This document shows positions 24,606 through 32,807 of a DNA stretch of 64,000 bases, piece by piece. Below the pieces are notes generated by a model that was not told the DNA's origin, did not search any database, and worked only from the letters and a program-made list of their open reading frames with translations. A program made the position numbers and the translations under genes. Positions within the stretch are counted from its first letter, which is position 1. Each line of letters opens with the position of its first letter. Source of the stretch: Eubacteriales bacterium (lineage in GTDB: Bacteria > Bacillota > Clostridia > Lachnospirales > Lachnospiraceae); the NCBI GenBank assembly GCA_030533405.1, contig JAUNJF010000002.1:135339-199338 (forward strand), in the 5' to 3' direction.

Positions 24606-25711
24606 ACTTTGTCCTCCCTTCTTCTATGCCAACCATCTTTATGAAGCAATACAACCGAACAAAAACCTGCTACCGGAATCGCAAGCACAATTCCAATTGC
24701 CCCCATTAAGAATCGAATCAATTCAAATACCAGCTGAAAATGAATCATATGAAACAATGTATATCCATTTTTGATTTTGATCACTACAATAGGGATTGCA
24801 CCAGAAATGTATGTAAAAAACAACACGTTGATCATTGTTCCCATAATATCATATCCCATTTCACGGACAGACTGAATCAGTGCCTTTCTTTTGATATCCG
24901 GCTTTTTTTCAACAATTTCTGCTACACCAGCTGCAATACTGATACATACATCACATACCGCTCCCAAACTTCCCATTAAAATTCCCGCTAAAAAGATATC
25001 CGACAAATCTTTCGGATTCACAATATAATCCATCATTTCATATGGTAATCTCTCATTGGTATGCAACACGATTTCATAAATACCATAACACAAAAGCGTT
25101 GTAAGCAGCGTCGAAAGAATCGCCACTAACGTTTTTTTATGCATACCACCGGCAAAAAGTAATGTTAAAATACTAAATGCAATCATTAGAATCATAGATA
25201 TCCGAATCAATGGTACACCTTTTTCATACTGTAATAACGCAACAATAAATAAAGTAATATTGATCAGCAAGGATACGCAAATCATCACACCATGCACCCC
25301 ATTGAAATAAAGTAACAGACTCAAAAATATCGCTAGTAAAACAGCTAAATATCCATCTCTCTTTTTTCCTATAATTGTTCCATTAGACGAACCTAACGCA
25401 ACAAACACATAGTCCCCCTTACGATATCGTTCATCATTTACACCTGATTTTGAAAAAGAATTCGCAAGTGTAATACGCTCTCCCTTTCGTTCGCCATTTT
25501 GTACGACTGCTGTTATTTCCTGATTATAATATAATTCTTCTTCTCCATTTGGGCCTTCCTCCGTATTAGAAAGCACATTCGTAACATCCACAATTTTCAC
25601 AATTGTATCCTGATATAGAAAACTATTTTTTTGCACAAAAAGAAAAACTGCTATTGAAAAAAATAGCAATCCGGCAATCCATATATAATTCCGTTTCTGC
25701 AATTTAAACAT
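24602..25711 (-). CDS. YibE/F family membrane protein (long partner)
   Basis: 369 residues. An N-terminal anchor (about 10-25) is followed by a ~90-residue extracytoplasmic domain (VQNGERKGERITLANSF, KGDYVFVALGS) and then around seven helices with the family segments GSLGAVCDVCISIAAGV and MGTMINVLFFTYISGAIP. The two helical cores of the pair are homologous (GxxxGAVxD and MGTxxNxLFF). No transport substrate can be assigned. It sits 21 nt downstream of the DUF3021/LytTR unit and may be co-transcribed with it. Confidence 0.87.
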   Translation of the reverse strand: MFKLQKRNYIWIAGLLFFSIAVFLFVQKNSFLYQDTIVKIVDVTNVLSNTEEGPNGEEELYYNQEITAVVQNGERKGERITLANSFSKSGVNDERYRKGDYVFVALGSSNGTIIGKKRDGYLAVLLAIFLSLLLYFNGVHGVMICVSLLINITLFIVALLQYEKGVPLIRISMILMIAFSILTLLFAGGMHKKTLVAILSTLLTTLLCYGIYEIVLHTNERLPYEMMDYIVNPKDLSDIFLAGILMGSLGAVCDVCISIAAGVAEIVEKKPDIKRKALIQSVREMGYDIMGTMINVLFFTYISGAIPIVVIKIKNGYTLFHMIHFQLVFELIRFLMGAIGIVLAIPVAGFCSVVLLHKDGWHRRREDKV

Positions 25712-25731
25712 ACAGTTTTCCTTCTCTACAT

Positions 25732-26172
25732 TTATTCTTCACTCTGACTTTGATAAGACAGTAAATCCATTGTCATCTGTCTTGCCTGTTGCAAATCCAA
25801 CACCCAGGAAATGATATGCACCAAAATGAAAATGACAAACACTGAAAGCCCAAAACTAATAATTAATTTCATATTATCAACTGTGAATCTGTTATATCCA
25901 AACCCAAACCCAATCAATAATACCTCCAACAAAATCAGTTGTAGTATTTTTCGAAAAATCACCTGTTTTAACGTTAACTCTTTTTTTGAGTACATAACAC
26001 AAACCGGAAGAATTCCTAATGCTCCATATATTAATGGTGAAAGAAATGCTTCATAGCCAAACAGTTCCTCTGGTCGATATATAGAACCTAACACATACGT
26101 TGACACATTAATCAAAGTGACAATCACAAAATAACTCGATATCATCGATTTCAAAAAATCTTTAAAGCTCAT
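25732..26172 (-). CDS. DUF3021-type four-helix membrane protein
   Basis: 146 residues with four hydrophobic helices (about 12-30, 43-58, 75-92, 103-122). Size, topology and position directly behind a stand-alone LytTR regulator (one base between stop and start) match DUF3021 proteins. These act as membrane partners, often inhibitors, of the LytTR protein. No catalytic motif is visible. Confidence 0.8.
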   Translation of the reverse strand: MSFKDFLKSMISSYFVIVTLINVSTYVLGSIYRPEELFGYEAFLSPLIYGALGILPVCVMYSKKELTLKQVIFRKILQLILLEVLLIGFGFGYNRFTVDNMKLIISFGLSVFVIFILVHIISWVLDLQQARQMTMDLLSYQSQSEE

Positions 26173-26173
26173 A

Positions 26174-26632
26174 TCACACTTCTCCCTTCAACGTATTTTT
26201 CAAATCTGGCACATATTTTCGAGATATAATAACCTCTTCTCCATTCGAAAGCACCGCGCTAAAACGTCCATTTAATGCTGGCTTAATTGACTTTACTTTC
26301 ATCAAATTCAGCAATGTCGACTTAGAGATTCTCAAGAATCGCTTCTGTTTTAACGTCTCTTCTAACTCATACACTCGCTGCTTCGTCTCATACGACTTCT
26401 TCATTGTATAAATAAATGTCCGGTTATCAACCGATTCGACATATAACACATCAGTAATCGGAATTTCATATTGCCGTCCATCCATATTACCCGAAAGCTG
26501 CCCTTGTCTCGATTTGACAAAGGCAACAATCTCTCGCACACAATCATTTACTTCATGACAGCGAATCTCAATCTGTTCAGGTTCTTCTGATTTTATTTGC
26601 TTTAGTTTAATTTCCATGCTCTGATAATTCAT
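26174..26632 (-). CDS. LytTR-domain DNA-binding regulator without receiver domain
   Basis: About 152 residues, a short N-terminal segment plus a C-terminal LytTR domain: ITDVLYVESVDNRTFIY, YELEETLKQKRFLRISKSTLLN, LNGRFSAVLSNGEEVIISRKYV. No response-regulator receiver is present, so activity is probably set by the DUF3021 membrane partner. The ATG at 26632 follows AGGAG; it lies inside the 3' end of the upstream hydrolase gene (stop at 26607), implying translational coupling. Confidence 0.88.
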   Translation of the reverse strand: MNYQSMEIKLKQIKSEEPEQIEIRCHEVNDCVREIVAFVKSRQGQLSGNMDGRQYEIPITDVLYVESVDNRTFIYTMKKSYETKQRVYELEETLKQKRFLRISKSTLLNLMKVKSIKPALNGRFSAVLSNGEEVIISRKYVPDLKNTLKGEV

Positions 26633-27992
26633 AACACTCCTGTACGGAAAAGTCTCCTTCACCCTTTAAAAACGAATCCAAAAACTGTAGTGTAATCGCA
26701 TTCATCGTCTCCACACATTCTCTTTCATCTACAGTTCCTGTTCCAAGCATTGCAGCAAGCACTGGTGAAAACATTGGCAAGTCCGTGTAATTCATATGAC
26801 CTGTATTTGCAATATAGGTGCTATAGCCATTTGTAGCCTGCTCCAATATGACATTATTTACATAGTTCTCTCCCTGTTTTGCAACTTCCAATCTGGAATC
26901 ATGATGCTCCTGATTATCAAAAGACAACAATGGTACATCGTATGGTGCATCCTTTATGATATCTTTACCATTTTCTACTGCTACAACCTCTCCAAGCATT
27001 GTACCATCAAAATCAACGACAGCATCTATATCATCACGCATTCTTCCAATACTAACTGCAGTTGCGCCACCAAGAGAATGACCCATCATAGCAATTTTAT
27101 CACAATCGATCTGATTTAACACACCTAAAATTACATCTTTATTATCATTTTCCACAAACCAAGCATCATTAAGCGTATGTTGATCGGCTGCATACTCAAT
27201 ACTATCCATTACAAAATTTACATCCTCCAAGCGCAATTCCAACCATTTTGAAGTGCAATCAAAGATTTCTTCTTCCGTAACATTCTCCGAATTCACATAC
27301 TGTGTCTCCTGCATAAATTGCTGATTTACAATAATTGTCTTTCCGTCTGTATCCTTTGTAAACAATGAATGATATGGGTGTTCTACACTAACTACCACAT
27401 AACCATGGCTTGCCAATTCCATATAAGTAGATGTATTACTCTGATAATAACCAAACGCTCCATGTGAAAAAACAACAAGTGGATATGTTTCATTTTCTTT
27501 TGCATTTTCTGGATAGAAAAAATACACTGGAACCTCTCGCTTTGATCCATCGTTTTCAAATGCTTCCACACGACTTTCATCGGTTAAAATCGCATTTACC
27601 GTTGCAACCGCATATTCACCAGTTGTTGGCAACCCATCATATGCGCAAAACACATAAGATGGAATCATGCTTGTCACAACCATCAAAACAGATACCATCA
27701 CACTAACAAGCATTGTAACGATATGCTTTTTCTTTGCTTCTTTTTTATGATGGATTGCGTAAATGATTGCCGCAAGCACGAATCGGATAACTAACAATAC
27801 AAACAATCCCTTAAATCGAAAACTCATGTCGATACCAGGCGCTAACAACATAATCAGATAAATGAGAATTTCACCTGCATTTACGACCAAACGACCAAAT
27901 CGCCACCCATTTCGATCAACCTTTTTTCGTACAGAAACAACAACCAATGCAATTTCAAAAACAACCAATAAAAGCAATAATAACGTATTCAT
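26607..27992 (-). CDS. Membrane-anchored alpha/beta hydrolase
   Basis: 461 residues. Four hydrophobic helices occupy the first ~125 residues and anchor an extracytoplasmic hydrolase domain: PLVVFSHGAFGYYQ (oxyanion region), the nucleophile elbow GHSLGGA (near 300), a D-F-D-G-T-M strand and a late NTGHMNY supplying the catalytic His. It resembles dienelactone-hydrolase or PAF-acetylhydrolase-like enzymes; substrate unknown. AAAGGATGAG precedes the ATG. Its end overlaps the LytTR gene. Confidence 0.84.
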   Translation of the reverse strand: MNTLLLLLLVVFEIALVVVSVRKKVDRNGWRFGRLVVNAGEILIYLIMLLAPGIDMSFRFKGLFVLLVIRFVLAAIIYAIHHKKEAKKKHIVTMLVSVMVSVLMVVTSMIPSYVFCAYDGLPTTGEYAVATVNAILTDESRVEAFENDGSKREVPVYFFYPENAKENETYPLVVFSHGAFGYYQSNTSTYMELASHGYVVVSVEHPYHSLFTKDTDGKTIIVNQQFMQETQYVNSENVTEEEIFDCTSKWLELRLEDVNFVMDSIEYAADQHTLNDAWFVENDNKDVILGVLNQIDCDKIAMMGHSLGGATAVSIGRMRDDIDAVVDFDGTMLGEVVAVENGKDIIKDAPYDVPLLSFDNQEHHDSRLEVAKQGENYVNNVILEQATNGYSTYIANTGHMNYTDLPMFSPVLAAMLGTGTVDERECVETMNAITLQFLDSFLKGEGDFSVQECYELSEHGN

Positions 27993-28074
27993 ATTCTCTC
28001 ATCCTTTCTATCAAACCTTCTCTTTTCTTTGAAAAACTCTTGATGAGACGAATATATCAAATATCAAATTTTAT

Positions 28075-28158
28075 TCAAGATTTTGGCATGTCAAATGCAT
28101 TTTTTCGTTGTGAAATGCAAATCATTACCGCAACAGTAGCAATCGGAATCAGACTCAT
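28075..28158 (-). CDS. Possible 27-residue coupled small protein after TraX
   Basis: An ATG overlapping the TraX TGA (ATGA) opens a 27-codon frame with a hydrophobic stretch (LIPIATVAVMICI) and a basic C-terminus (SQRKNAFDMPKS). The 4-nt overlap suggests reinitiation, but there is no separate Shine-Dalgarno, and the frame could be chance or a vestige of a longer gene end. Confidence 0.22.
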   Translation of the reverse strand: MSLIPIATVAVMICISQRKNAFDMPKS

Positions 28159-28928
28159 AATCCATGTGTGACAATTCCAATTAACACCAATATCAGGATA
28201 TGCGCTGGGTAAAATGCATAACAAACATACTGAAACCATTTTGCATGATATCCCTGTCTACCTCGATATAACCAAATCGGAATCAGTGCAAGCAATGCAA
28301 ATCCCTGCTGAATCAATTCAAACGCCATTCCAAAAATCTTCACTGGATAGTAATATCCGCCAAGCAATCCAACATTTAACCAATACATGGTTGCAAATTG
28401 TCCAACATAACACCACCATTTTCTTCCTCGAAAGAAGTAAAATGCAAATACCATTAGCACACCAACGCCAAAATAGTCCACGAATGTTGCAAATCCTAAA
28501 AGTGTACATCCACCGACAACCAGAAAGCAACCACAAATTGTGAACCAAACCTTTCCTTTTTTCTTTACCTGCTCCATTCCACGTATGCCCAACAACGCAA
28601 TTAAAAATGTCCACATTACATTTTGATGAAATGGATAAACAAGCGTTCCATTACACATATAGTTAAATGGCATCTCAGAAATCAAAGCAAACACCAGCAA
28701 CCTTAACAAATACTTCTTAAAATTATGCGTATAATAATAGCCTTCTACAATCATAAAGGCAAAAATCGGAAACGCAATTCTCCCGACACAGGTCATCCAT
28801 TCCTGACTTGGCAACAATGTCGCCCACGTATGATCCAACAACATCAAAAACATCGCAAGCACATGAAGCATCGCTGAATCTGTCTCATACCATTTTCTCT
28901 TATCTTCTACTAATTTATCAGAATTCAT
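28155..28928 (-). CDS. TraX family membrane protein
   Basis: About 257 residues with eight or so hydrophobic helices. The family opening LHVLAMFLMLLDHTWATLLP, followed by RIAFPIFAFMIVEGYYYT, is diagnostic of TraX. The founding member acetylates F pilin, but chromosomal relatives in Firmicutes stand apart from conjugation genes and are probably acyltransferases acting on other surface molecules. The ATG at 28928 is preferred for its AAAGG site. No conjugation gene lies in this window. Confidence 0.85.
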   Translation of the reverse strand: MNSDKLVEDKRKWYETDSAMLHVLAMFLMLLDHTWATLLPSQEWMTCVGRIAFPIFAFMIVEGYYYTHNFKKYLLRLLVFALISEMPFNYMCNGTLVYPFHQNVMWTFLIALLGIRGMEQVKKKGKVWFTICGCFLVVGGCTLLGFATFVDYFGVGVLMVFAFYFFRGRKWWCYVGQFATMYWLNVGLLGGYYYPVKIFGMAFELIQQGFALLALIPIWLYRGRQGYHAKWFQYVCYAFYPAHILILVLIGIVTHGL

Positions 28929-28993
28929 ATAACTGCCTTTCCTTGACACAATTTATTTCTTACTTTTATATTGTACTACATCTGATATTTCTA

Positions 28994-29032
28994 GGCAAAA
29001 AAATAAGCATTATCTTATCGACAATGCCTATT
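28994..29032 (-). terminator. Terminator of the feo operon
   Basis: Stem AATAAGCATT/AATGCCTATT (29002-29011 with 29023-29032, one wobble). The minus-strand 3' side runs into TTTTTTT. It lies about 43 nt after the HMA protein stop. Confidence 0.7.
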
Positions 29033-29048
29033 TCTTCAATGAGATAAA

Positions 29049-29080
29049 TTCATGTGTAAAATATAAACAACAATCTAAGT
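29049..29080. repeat. Fragment of the intergenic palindromic repeat family
   Basis: The stretch GTAAAATATAAACAACAATC followed by TAAGTTGG is similar to the left arm of element B (TACAATATCAACAACTATC, TAAGTTGG). It provides the TAG stop of the HMA gene (ACT-TAG). Only one arm is present. Confidence 0.45.
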
Positions 29081-29449
29081 TGGAGCATTCGCGCTTAGTT
29101 CTGTTACAGCAAACCCTAGTGCCTCAATGACCTCTGTAATCTTTGTATGATCCACTTCCTGATAAAGCAAAACACGTGCCTGTTTCTTTTCAAGACTCAC
29201 CTTTGCAACAACGCCGTCTAACGCATTCAGATGATTCTCAATACGATTCTTGCAATTCACACAGTGCATTCCTTCAATTTTCACAATCAATTCAGACTGC
29301 TTCTTGCCCTTTATTTTCTTTCTTACAGGCTTTTCCTTCGCTCCACCACAGCAAGCACCCTCACCACGCATATGCTTGATTGTACTTTTTACTGCAGGAA
29401 TCAACATCACGATTAAAATTAATATTATAACTGCTGACTGTGTATTCAT
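29075..29449 (-). CDS. Membrane-anchored heavy-metal-associated (HMA) domain protein
   Basis: 124 residues: an N-terminal helix (4-20), a linker with GACCGGAKEKPVRKKIKGKK, and a C-terminal HMA fold (about 55-122) with the metal site GMHCVNCKNRI. HMA domains bind Cu(I), Zn(II) or similar ions. Position as the last gene of a feoA-feoB-Cys-rich run suggests a role in metal handling or maturation near FeoB rather than copper export. The ATG lies 8 nt after the previous stop codon. Confidence 0.85.
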   Translation of the reverse strand: MNTQSAVIILILIVMLIPAVKSTIKHMRGEGACCGGAKEKPVRKKIKGKKQSELIVKIEGMHCVNCKNRIENHLNALDGVVAKVSLEKKQARVLLYQEVDHTKITEVIEALGFAVTELSANAPT

Positions 29450-29457
29450 ACCTGACC

Positions 29458-29622
29458 CTAATCCTTCTTTTCTATGCTGCTATTACCACCGCATCCGCCA
29501 CCACAAGAATTTGCATAAGGGCAGCCAATACACTTTATGCCTTTCTTTTTGTTCTTCCAAATGTAATAACATGCAGAACCAATCAAAATAATGAGAATGA
29601 CGATAATAATCACATTTGCCAT
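29458..29622 (-). CDS. FeoB-associated Cys-rich membrane protein
   Basis: A 54-residue gene easily missed by size. It begins MANVIIIVILIILIGSACYY (single membrane helix), continues with a basic KNKKKG, and ends in a Cys-rich tail CIGCPYANSCGGGCGG. This is the layout of FeoB-associated Cys-rich membrane proteins. The ATG at 29622 follows GAGGTGTTTT. It lies between feoB and the HMA gene. Confidence 0.85.
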   Translation of the reverse strand: MANVIIIVILIILIGSACYYIWKNKKKGIKCIGCPYANSCGGGCGGNSSIEKKD

Positions 29623-29738
29623 AAAACACCTCTACTCAAATCACTACATAAAACGGAGCTTCACATTCCGCTGATGCAAGCATCCCCCATCCCCCCACCT
29701 TCATTTTCACGACTTAGATGTGTAGGAGACTACTTTTA

Positions 29739-31730
29739 TCAATTCAACTGATATTCTGCATCCAGTGCTCTGTTTGCTCTTAAAATCAAGCCAATGATAA
29801 TTGCTGCAAATACTGCAACTGCAATCAAGCCACCAACAAATCCTGCACCAACAGTTCCTGTTGTTACAAGTGTTCCAACCTGATATACGATAAATCCGAC
29901 ACTAAATCCAGATGCAAGCTGCAAGCAAATCGCACCAAACAACCATTTACCACTTTGTAACTCTGAGTTTAACGCACCAAGCGCTGCAAAGCAAGGTGGA
30001 GTATAAAGATTAAACATCAAATATGCTAATGCTGCAACTTTTGTAATTCCCATAACAGCTGCTACAGAATTACCACTACCAATTAATTCCAACTCTTCTG
30101 TATCAATAAAGTTTGTAATGGCATATACCGTTGCGATTGTACCAACTACATTTTCCTTCGCAATAAATCCTGTAATTGCTGCTGCTGCCAACTGCCAAGC
30201 TGCGACACCAACAATTGGCACCAACAGATATGCAAAAGGAGAAGAAACCATAGCTAAAATAGAAGTATCTTCCATACCCTCTTCTACAACCTGGAAGCTT
30301 GTGTCAAAGGACTGCATAATCTGAACCACGGTGTTACATACAAGAATAACTGTACCTGCTTTAATAATATACGCTTTACCACGTTCCAACATAGAACCAA
30401 TGGCAAACTTCAAACTAGGAACCTTATATTCTGGTAACTCAATAATAAAGAATGACTTTCTATATCGCATACCAGTAATCGCCTTAATTAATAATGCACC
30501 CAATAAAATAAGTAAAATACCTACAAAATACATCAGTGGGCTCACCCATTTGGCATCTGAGAAAAAGGCACCTACAAAGAGTGCGATCACTGGTAACTTC
30601 GCACCACATGGCATAAATGTTGCCAACATCGCTGAAGTTCTACGTTCTCTCTCATTACGAATGGTACGACATGACATAATCGCTGGGATACCACAACCTG
30701 TACCAATAATCATTGGAATGACTGACTTACCTGAAAGACCAACTCTCTTAAAGATTGGATCCAATACGACAGTTGCACGCGACATGTAACCGCAATCTTC
30801 CAATAATGCAATTAAGAAATACATAACCATAACAAGTGGAAGGAATCCAACTACGGCACCTACACCACCGATTACACCATCTACAAGCAATGCATATAGC
30901 AATGGATTGGCATCAGCCATCTTATCGCCTACCCATTCCTGAAAGCCTTCAATCCAACCAACCAAGATATCAGCAAGCCATGTTCCAACGGTAGACTGTG
31001 AAATAAAGAATACCAAGAACATAATTCCAGCAAATATCAATAATCCTAATACTGGATGTGTCAAAATGCTGTCAATCGTATCTCCCACATTCTTATCCTT
31101 TGTAAGTACCTTACGTGTTTCTACGTCTTTTACAATCTGATTCACGAATGCAAAACGCTTACGATCCGCTGCTTCTACCGCATTTTTATCATGTAAATCT
31201 ACCTTTCCCTGTGAATAAGGTGCTTTTTGTGTAGTACCCTCTAACTGTGCAGCAGCCATTACCGCATCTTTAATTCCCTGATCCGAAGTAGAAACTGTTT
31301 TCACAACAGGGCAACCTAACTTTTCTGAAAGTTTTTCTACATCAATCTTTGTATCCTTTTTCTCATTTACATCACTTTTATTCAATGCAACTACAACAGG
31401 AATCCCCAACTCCAAAAGCTGTGTTGTGAAAAACAAACTTCTGCTTAAATTCGTTGCATCTACAATGTTAATGATTACATCTGGATGCTCATTTTTAACA
31501 TACGCACTTGTAATGCTTTCTTCCGAAGTAAACGGTGACATAGAATATGCACCCGGAAGATCTACTGCGATTAGCTCTTTCGAACCATCGTAATATGCTT
31601 TCTTAATCGTACTCTCCTTCTTGTCAACTGTTACACCAGCCCAGTTTCCAATCTTTTCATTTCGACCTGTTAATGCGTTGTACATAGTGGTCTTACCACT
31701 ATTTGGATTACCTGTTAACGCAATTCTCAT
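29739..31730 (-). CDS. feoB: Ferrous iron transport protein B
   Basis: About 663 residues from the ATG at 31730, which has GGAG five bases upstream; the frame opens further upstream without a ribosome site. The N-terminal G domain shows G1 GNPNSGKT (8-15), G3 DLPGAYS and G4 NKSD. The membrane domain has the two Gate motifs, GCGIPAIMSCRTI with PCGAKLP, and PPCFAAL near the C-terminus. It imports Fe(II) in anoxic habitats. It lies downstream of feoA and of a GTTAG-N6-CTAAC site. Confidence 0.96.
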   Translation of the reverse strand: MRIALTGNPNSGKTTMYNALTGRNEKIGNWAGVTVDKKESTIKKAYYDGSKELIAVDLPGAYSMSPFTSEESITSAYVKNEHPDVIINIVDATNLSRSLFFTTQLLELGIPVVVALNKSDVNEKKDTKIDVEKLSEKLGCPVVKTVSTSDQGIKDAVMAAAQLEGTTQKAPYSQGKVDLHDKNAVEAADRKRFAFVNQIVKDVETRKVLTKDKNVGDTIDSILTHPVLGLLIFAGIMFLVFFISQSTVGTWLADILVGWIEGFQEWVGDKMADANPLLYALLVDGVIGGVGAVVGFLPLVMVMYFLIALLEDCGYMSRATVVLDPIFKRVGLSGKSVIPMIIGTGCGIPAIMSCRTIRNERERRTSAMLATFMPCGAKLPVIALFVGAFFSDAKWVSPLMYFVGILLILLGALLIKAITGMRYRKSFFIIELPEYKVPSLKFAIGSMLERGKAYIIKAGTVILVCNTVVQIMQSFDTSFQVVEEGMEDTSILAMVSSPFAYLLVPIVGVAAWQLAAAAITGFIAKENVVGTIATVYAITNFIDTEELELIGSGNSVAAVMGITKVAALAYLMFNLYTPPCFAALGALNSELQSGKWLFGAICLQLASGFSVGFIVYQVGTLVTTGTVGAGFVGGLIAVAVFAAIIIGLILRANRALDAEYQLN

Positions 31731-31810
31731 AATTACTCCACCATCCTTTTTATTACTCTGTCTGTGACGAATATACCTTAGTCCTTGATATTCGTTTCTC
31801 CTCACCAATA

Positions 31811-31826
31811 GTTAGCACGCACTAAC
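31811..31826 (-). promoter_or_regulatory. GTTAG-N6-CTAAC site between feoA and feoB
   Basis: GTTAGCACGCACTAAC, with 5-bp arms that extend imperfectly. The same GTTAG-N6-CTAAC pattern occurs upstream of feoA at 32116-32131. It lies after the feoA terminator and 80 bp before the feoB ATG. A DtxR/IdeR-type or Fur-type metal regulator is the likely binder. Confidence 0.5.
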
Positions 31827-31836
31827 CGTCAGCGGT

Positions 31837-31867
31837 AAAAAAATCGCCTATTTCTAGGCAATTTTTT
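31837..31867 (-). terminator. Intergenic terminator between feoA and feoB
   Basis: On the minus strand AAAAAATTGCCTA-GAAA-TAGGCGATTTTTTT forms a strong stem with a long U-tract, overlapping the feoA stop region. Full termination would separate feoA from feoB, so it probably attenuates the ratio or feoB has its own start site. Confidence 0.75.
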
Positions 31868-32078
31868 ATATTGTAATAGCCTTTGCTAATTCAATATCAA
31901 TGTTATATCTTGCATCCTTAATAGACAAAACAAGATTCCTTTTTTTGCGTGTTACCACTGTCACTGGCTCACCGCTATAACAGCCAAGTGAAAACAAAAA
32001 TGAGCGCATATCTTCATCATCTGTTACGATTTCTTTGATGATATATTCTTTTTCTAACTCCGCTTCGTTCAATGTCAT
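31866..32078 (-). CDS. feoA: FeoA family protein
   Basis: 70 residues from the ATG at 32078 (GGAG nine bases upstream). An SH3-like beta barrel is suggested by SLGCYSGEPVTVVTRKKRNLVLSIKDARYNIDIELAKAI, which ends in the FeoA hallmark R-x-x-I-x-x-x-L-A-x-x-I. It assists FeoB on the cytosolic side. The promoter and metal-regulator-like site directly upstream suggest iron control. Confidence 0.9.
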   Translation of the reverse strand: MTLNEAELEKEYIIKEIVTDDEDMRSFLFSLGCYSGEPVTVVTRKKRNLVLSIKDARYNIDIELAKAITI

Positions 32079-32115
32079 ACTATCACTCTCCATAAACACA
32101 GCTAACGATCCACCA

Positions 32116-32170
32116 GTTAGCTTTTCCTAACTACATTTCATAATCTAATACATTCAATCAAGTTTGTCAA
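32116..32170 (-). promoter_or_regulatory. feoA promoter with overlapping metal-regulator-like site
   Basis: TTGACA (32165-32170) and TAGATT (32142-32147) are 17 bp apart on the minus strand. GTTAGCTTTTCCTAAC (32116-32131) sits over the expected transcription start, where a bound repressor would block initiation. The site repeats before feoB. Confidence 0.7.
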
Positions 32171-32218
32171 TAACTTTTTTCAAAAAAAGCCCAAGCTAAC
32201 CATATAGCAAATTTATAT

Positions 32219-32270
32219 AAAATAAAATCTGCCCCATGAACCATTTTGTCCACAGGGCAGATTTTATTTT
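32219..32270 (-). terminator. Terminator after the mutarotase-like gene
   Basis: A 14-bp perfect stem AATAAAATCTGCCC/GGGCAGATTTTATT (32221-32234 with 32255-32268), 20-nt loop, with U-rich tails on both strands. It lies just after the stop at 32281. Confidence 0.8.
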
Positions 32271-32280
32271 TATATTCACT

Positions 32281-32742
32281 TTACCAAATATCTACACTTT
32301 GCACCCATTCATCCTCATTATAGGAGATATCATAATAGTCATCTCTGATGCTCATGCTACCATCTAACTTTGTCACATAATCATCCTGCTCCGCATCATC
32401 CTCAAAATCAGGTTTTGTATCCAATAAACTTCCAAGTCGTTTCACCGGTGCCCACCAATTTGTTGTTGCGCGCTCTTCCAACGGAACATCCTTACGACGC
32501 ATCTTGATCAAATTTCCCTTTGCATCCAAATAAGCTGCCATTTTAGCCATATCTTCTTCAAAATGGTCTCCCTTATACTCAAAGGTCATGAAAATCAATT
32601 CATTTAATGCAAAATATTGTTGCTTTCTCACACCACACGACCACAGAACCTTTTTCGTTTCTTCATCTAACTCCAACGCCCCACGTAAAAACGCTTCTCT
32701 TTCCGACTCCACGACATAAATAATCTCTGCAACTCTTCTCAT
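32281..32742 (-). CDS. L-rhamnose mutarotase-like (DUF718) protein
   Basis: 153 residues. The first ~110 resemble RhaM-type mutarotases: RRVAEIIYVVESEREAF at the start, a middle strand LNELIFMTFEYKGDHFEEDMAKM, and a TNWWAPVKRL segment where RhaM has its WW pair. These enzymes interconvert sugar anomers. The last ~40 residues are an acidic, Tyr/Asp-rich extension not usual in the family. No rhamnose genes are nearby, so the sugar is uncertain. AGGAGG precedes the ATG. Confidence 0.65.
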   Translation of the reverse strand: MRRVAEIIYVVESEREAFLRGALELDEETKKVLWSCGVRKQQYFALNELIFMTFEYKGDHFEEDMAKMAAYLDAKGNLIKMRRKDVPLEERATTNWWAPVKRLGSLLDTKPDFEDDAEQDDYVTKLDGSMSIRDDYYDISYNEDEWVQSVDIW

Positions 32743-32807
32743 TTGTACCTCCTCATTTAATATACAACGACATGTGTTTTTCTCCTGCCCTCTTATTCGC
32801 TAACCAT

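Noticed and set aside
23983-24774. 263-codon plus-strand ORF
   Set aside because: Antisense to the YibE/F genes, which have clear membrane protein motifs; no ribosome site, low-complexity Thr/Ile/Ala-rich product typical of a reverse-strand shadow.
28155-28928. TraX as a sign of a conjugative element
   Set aside because: No relaxase, coupling protein, type IV secretion or integrase gene lies nearby; TraX-family proteins occur on chromosomes without conjugation genes.
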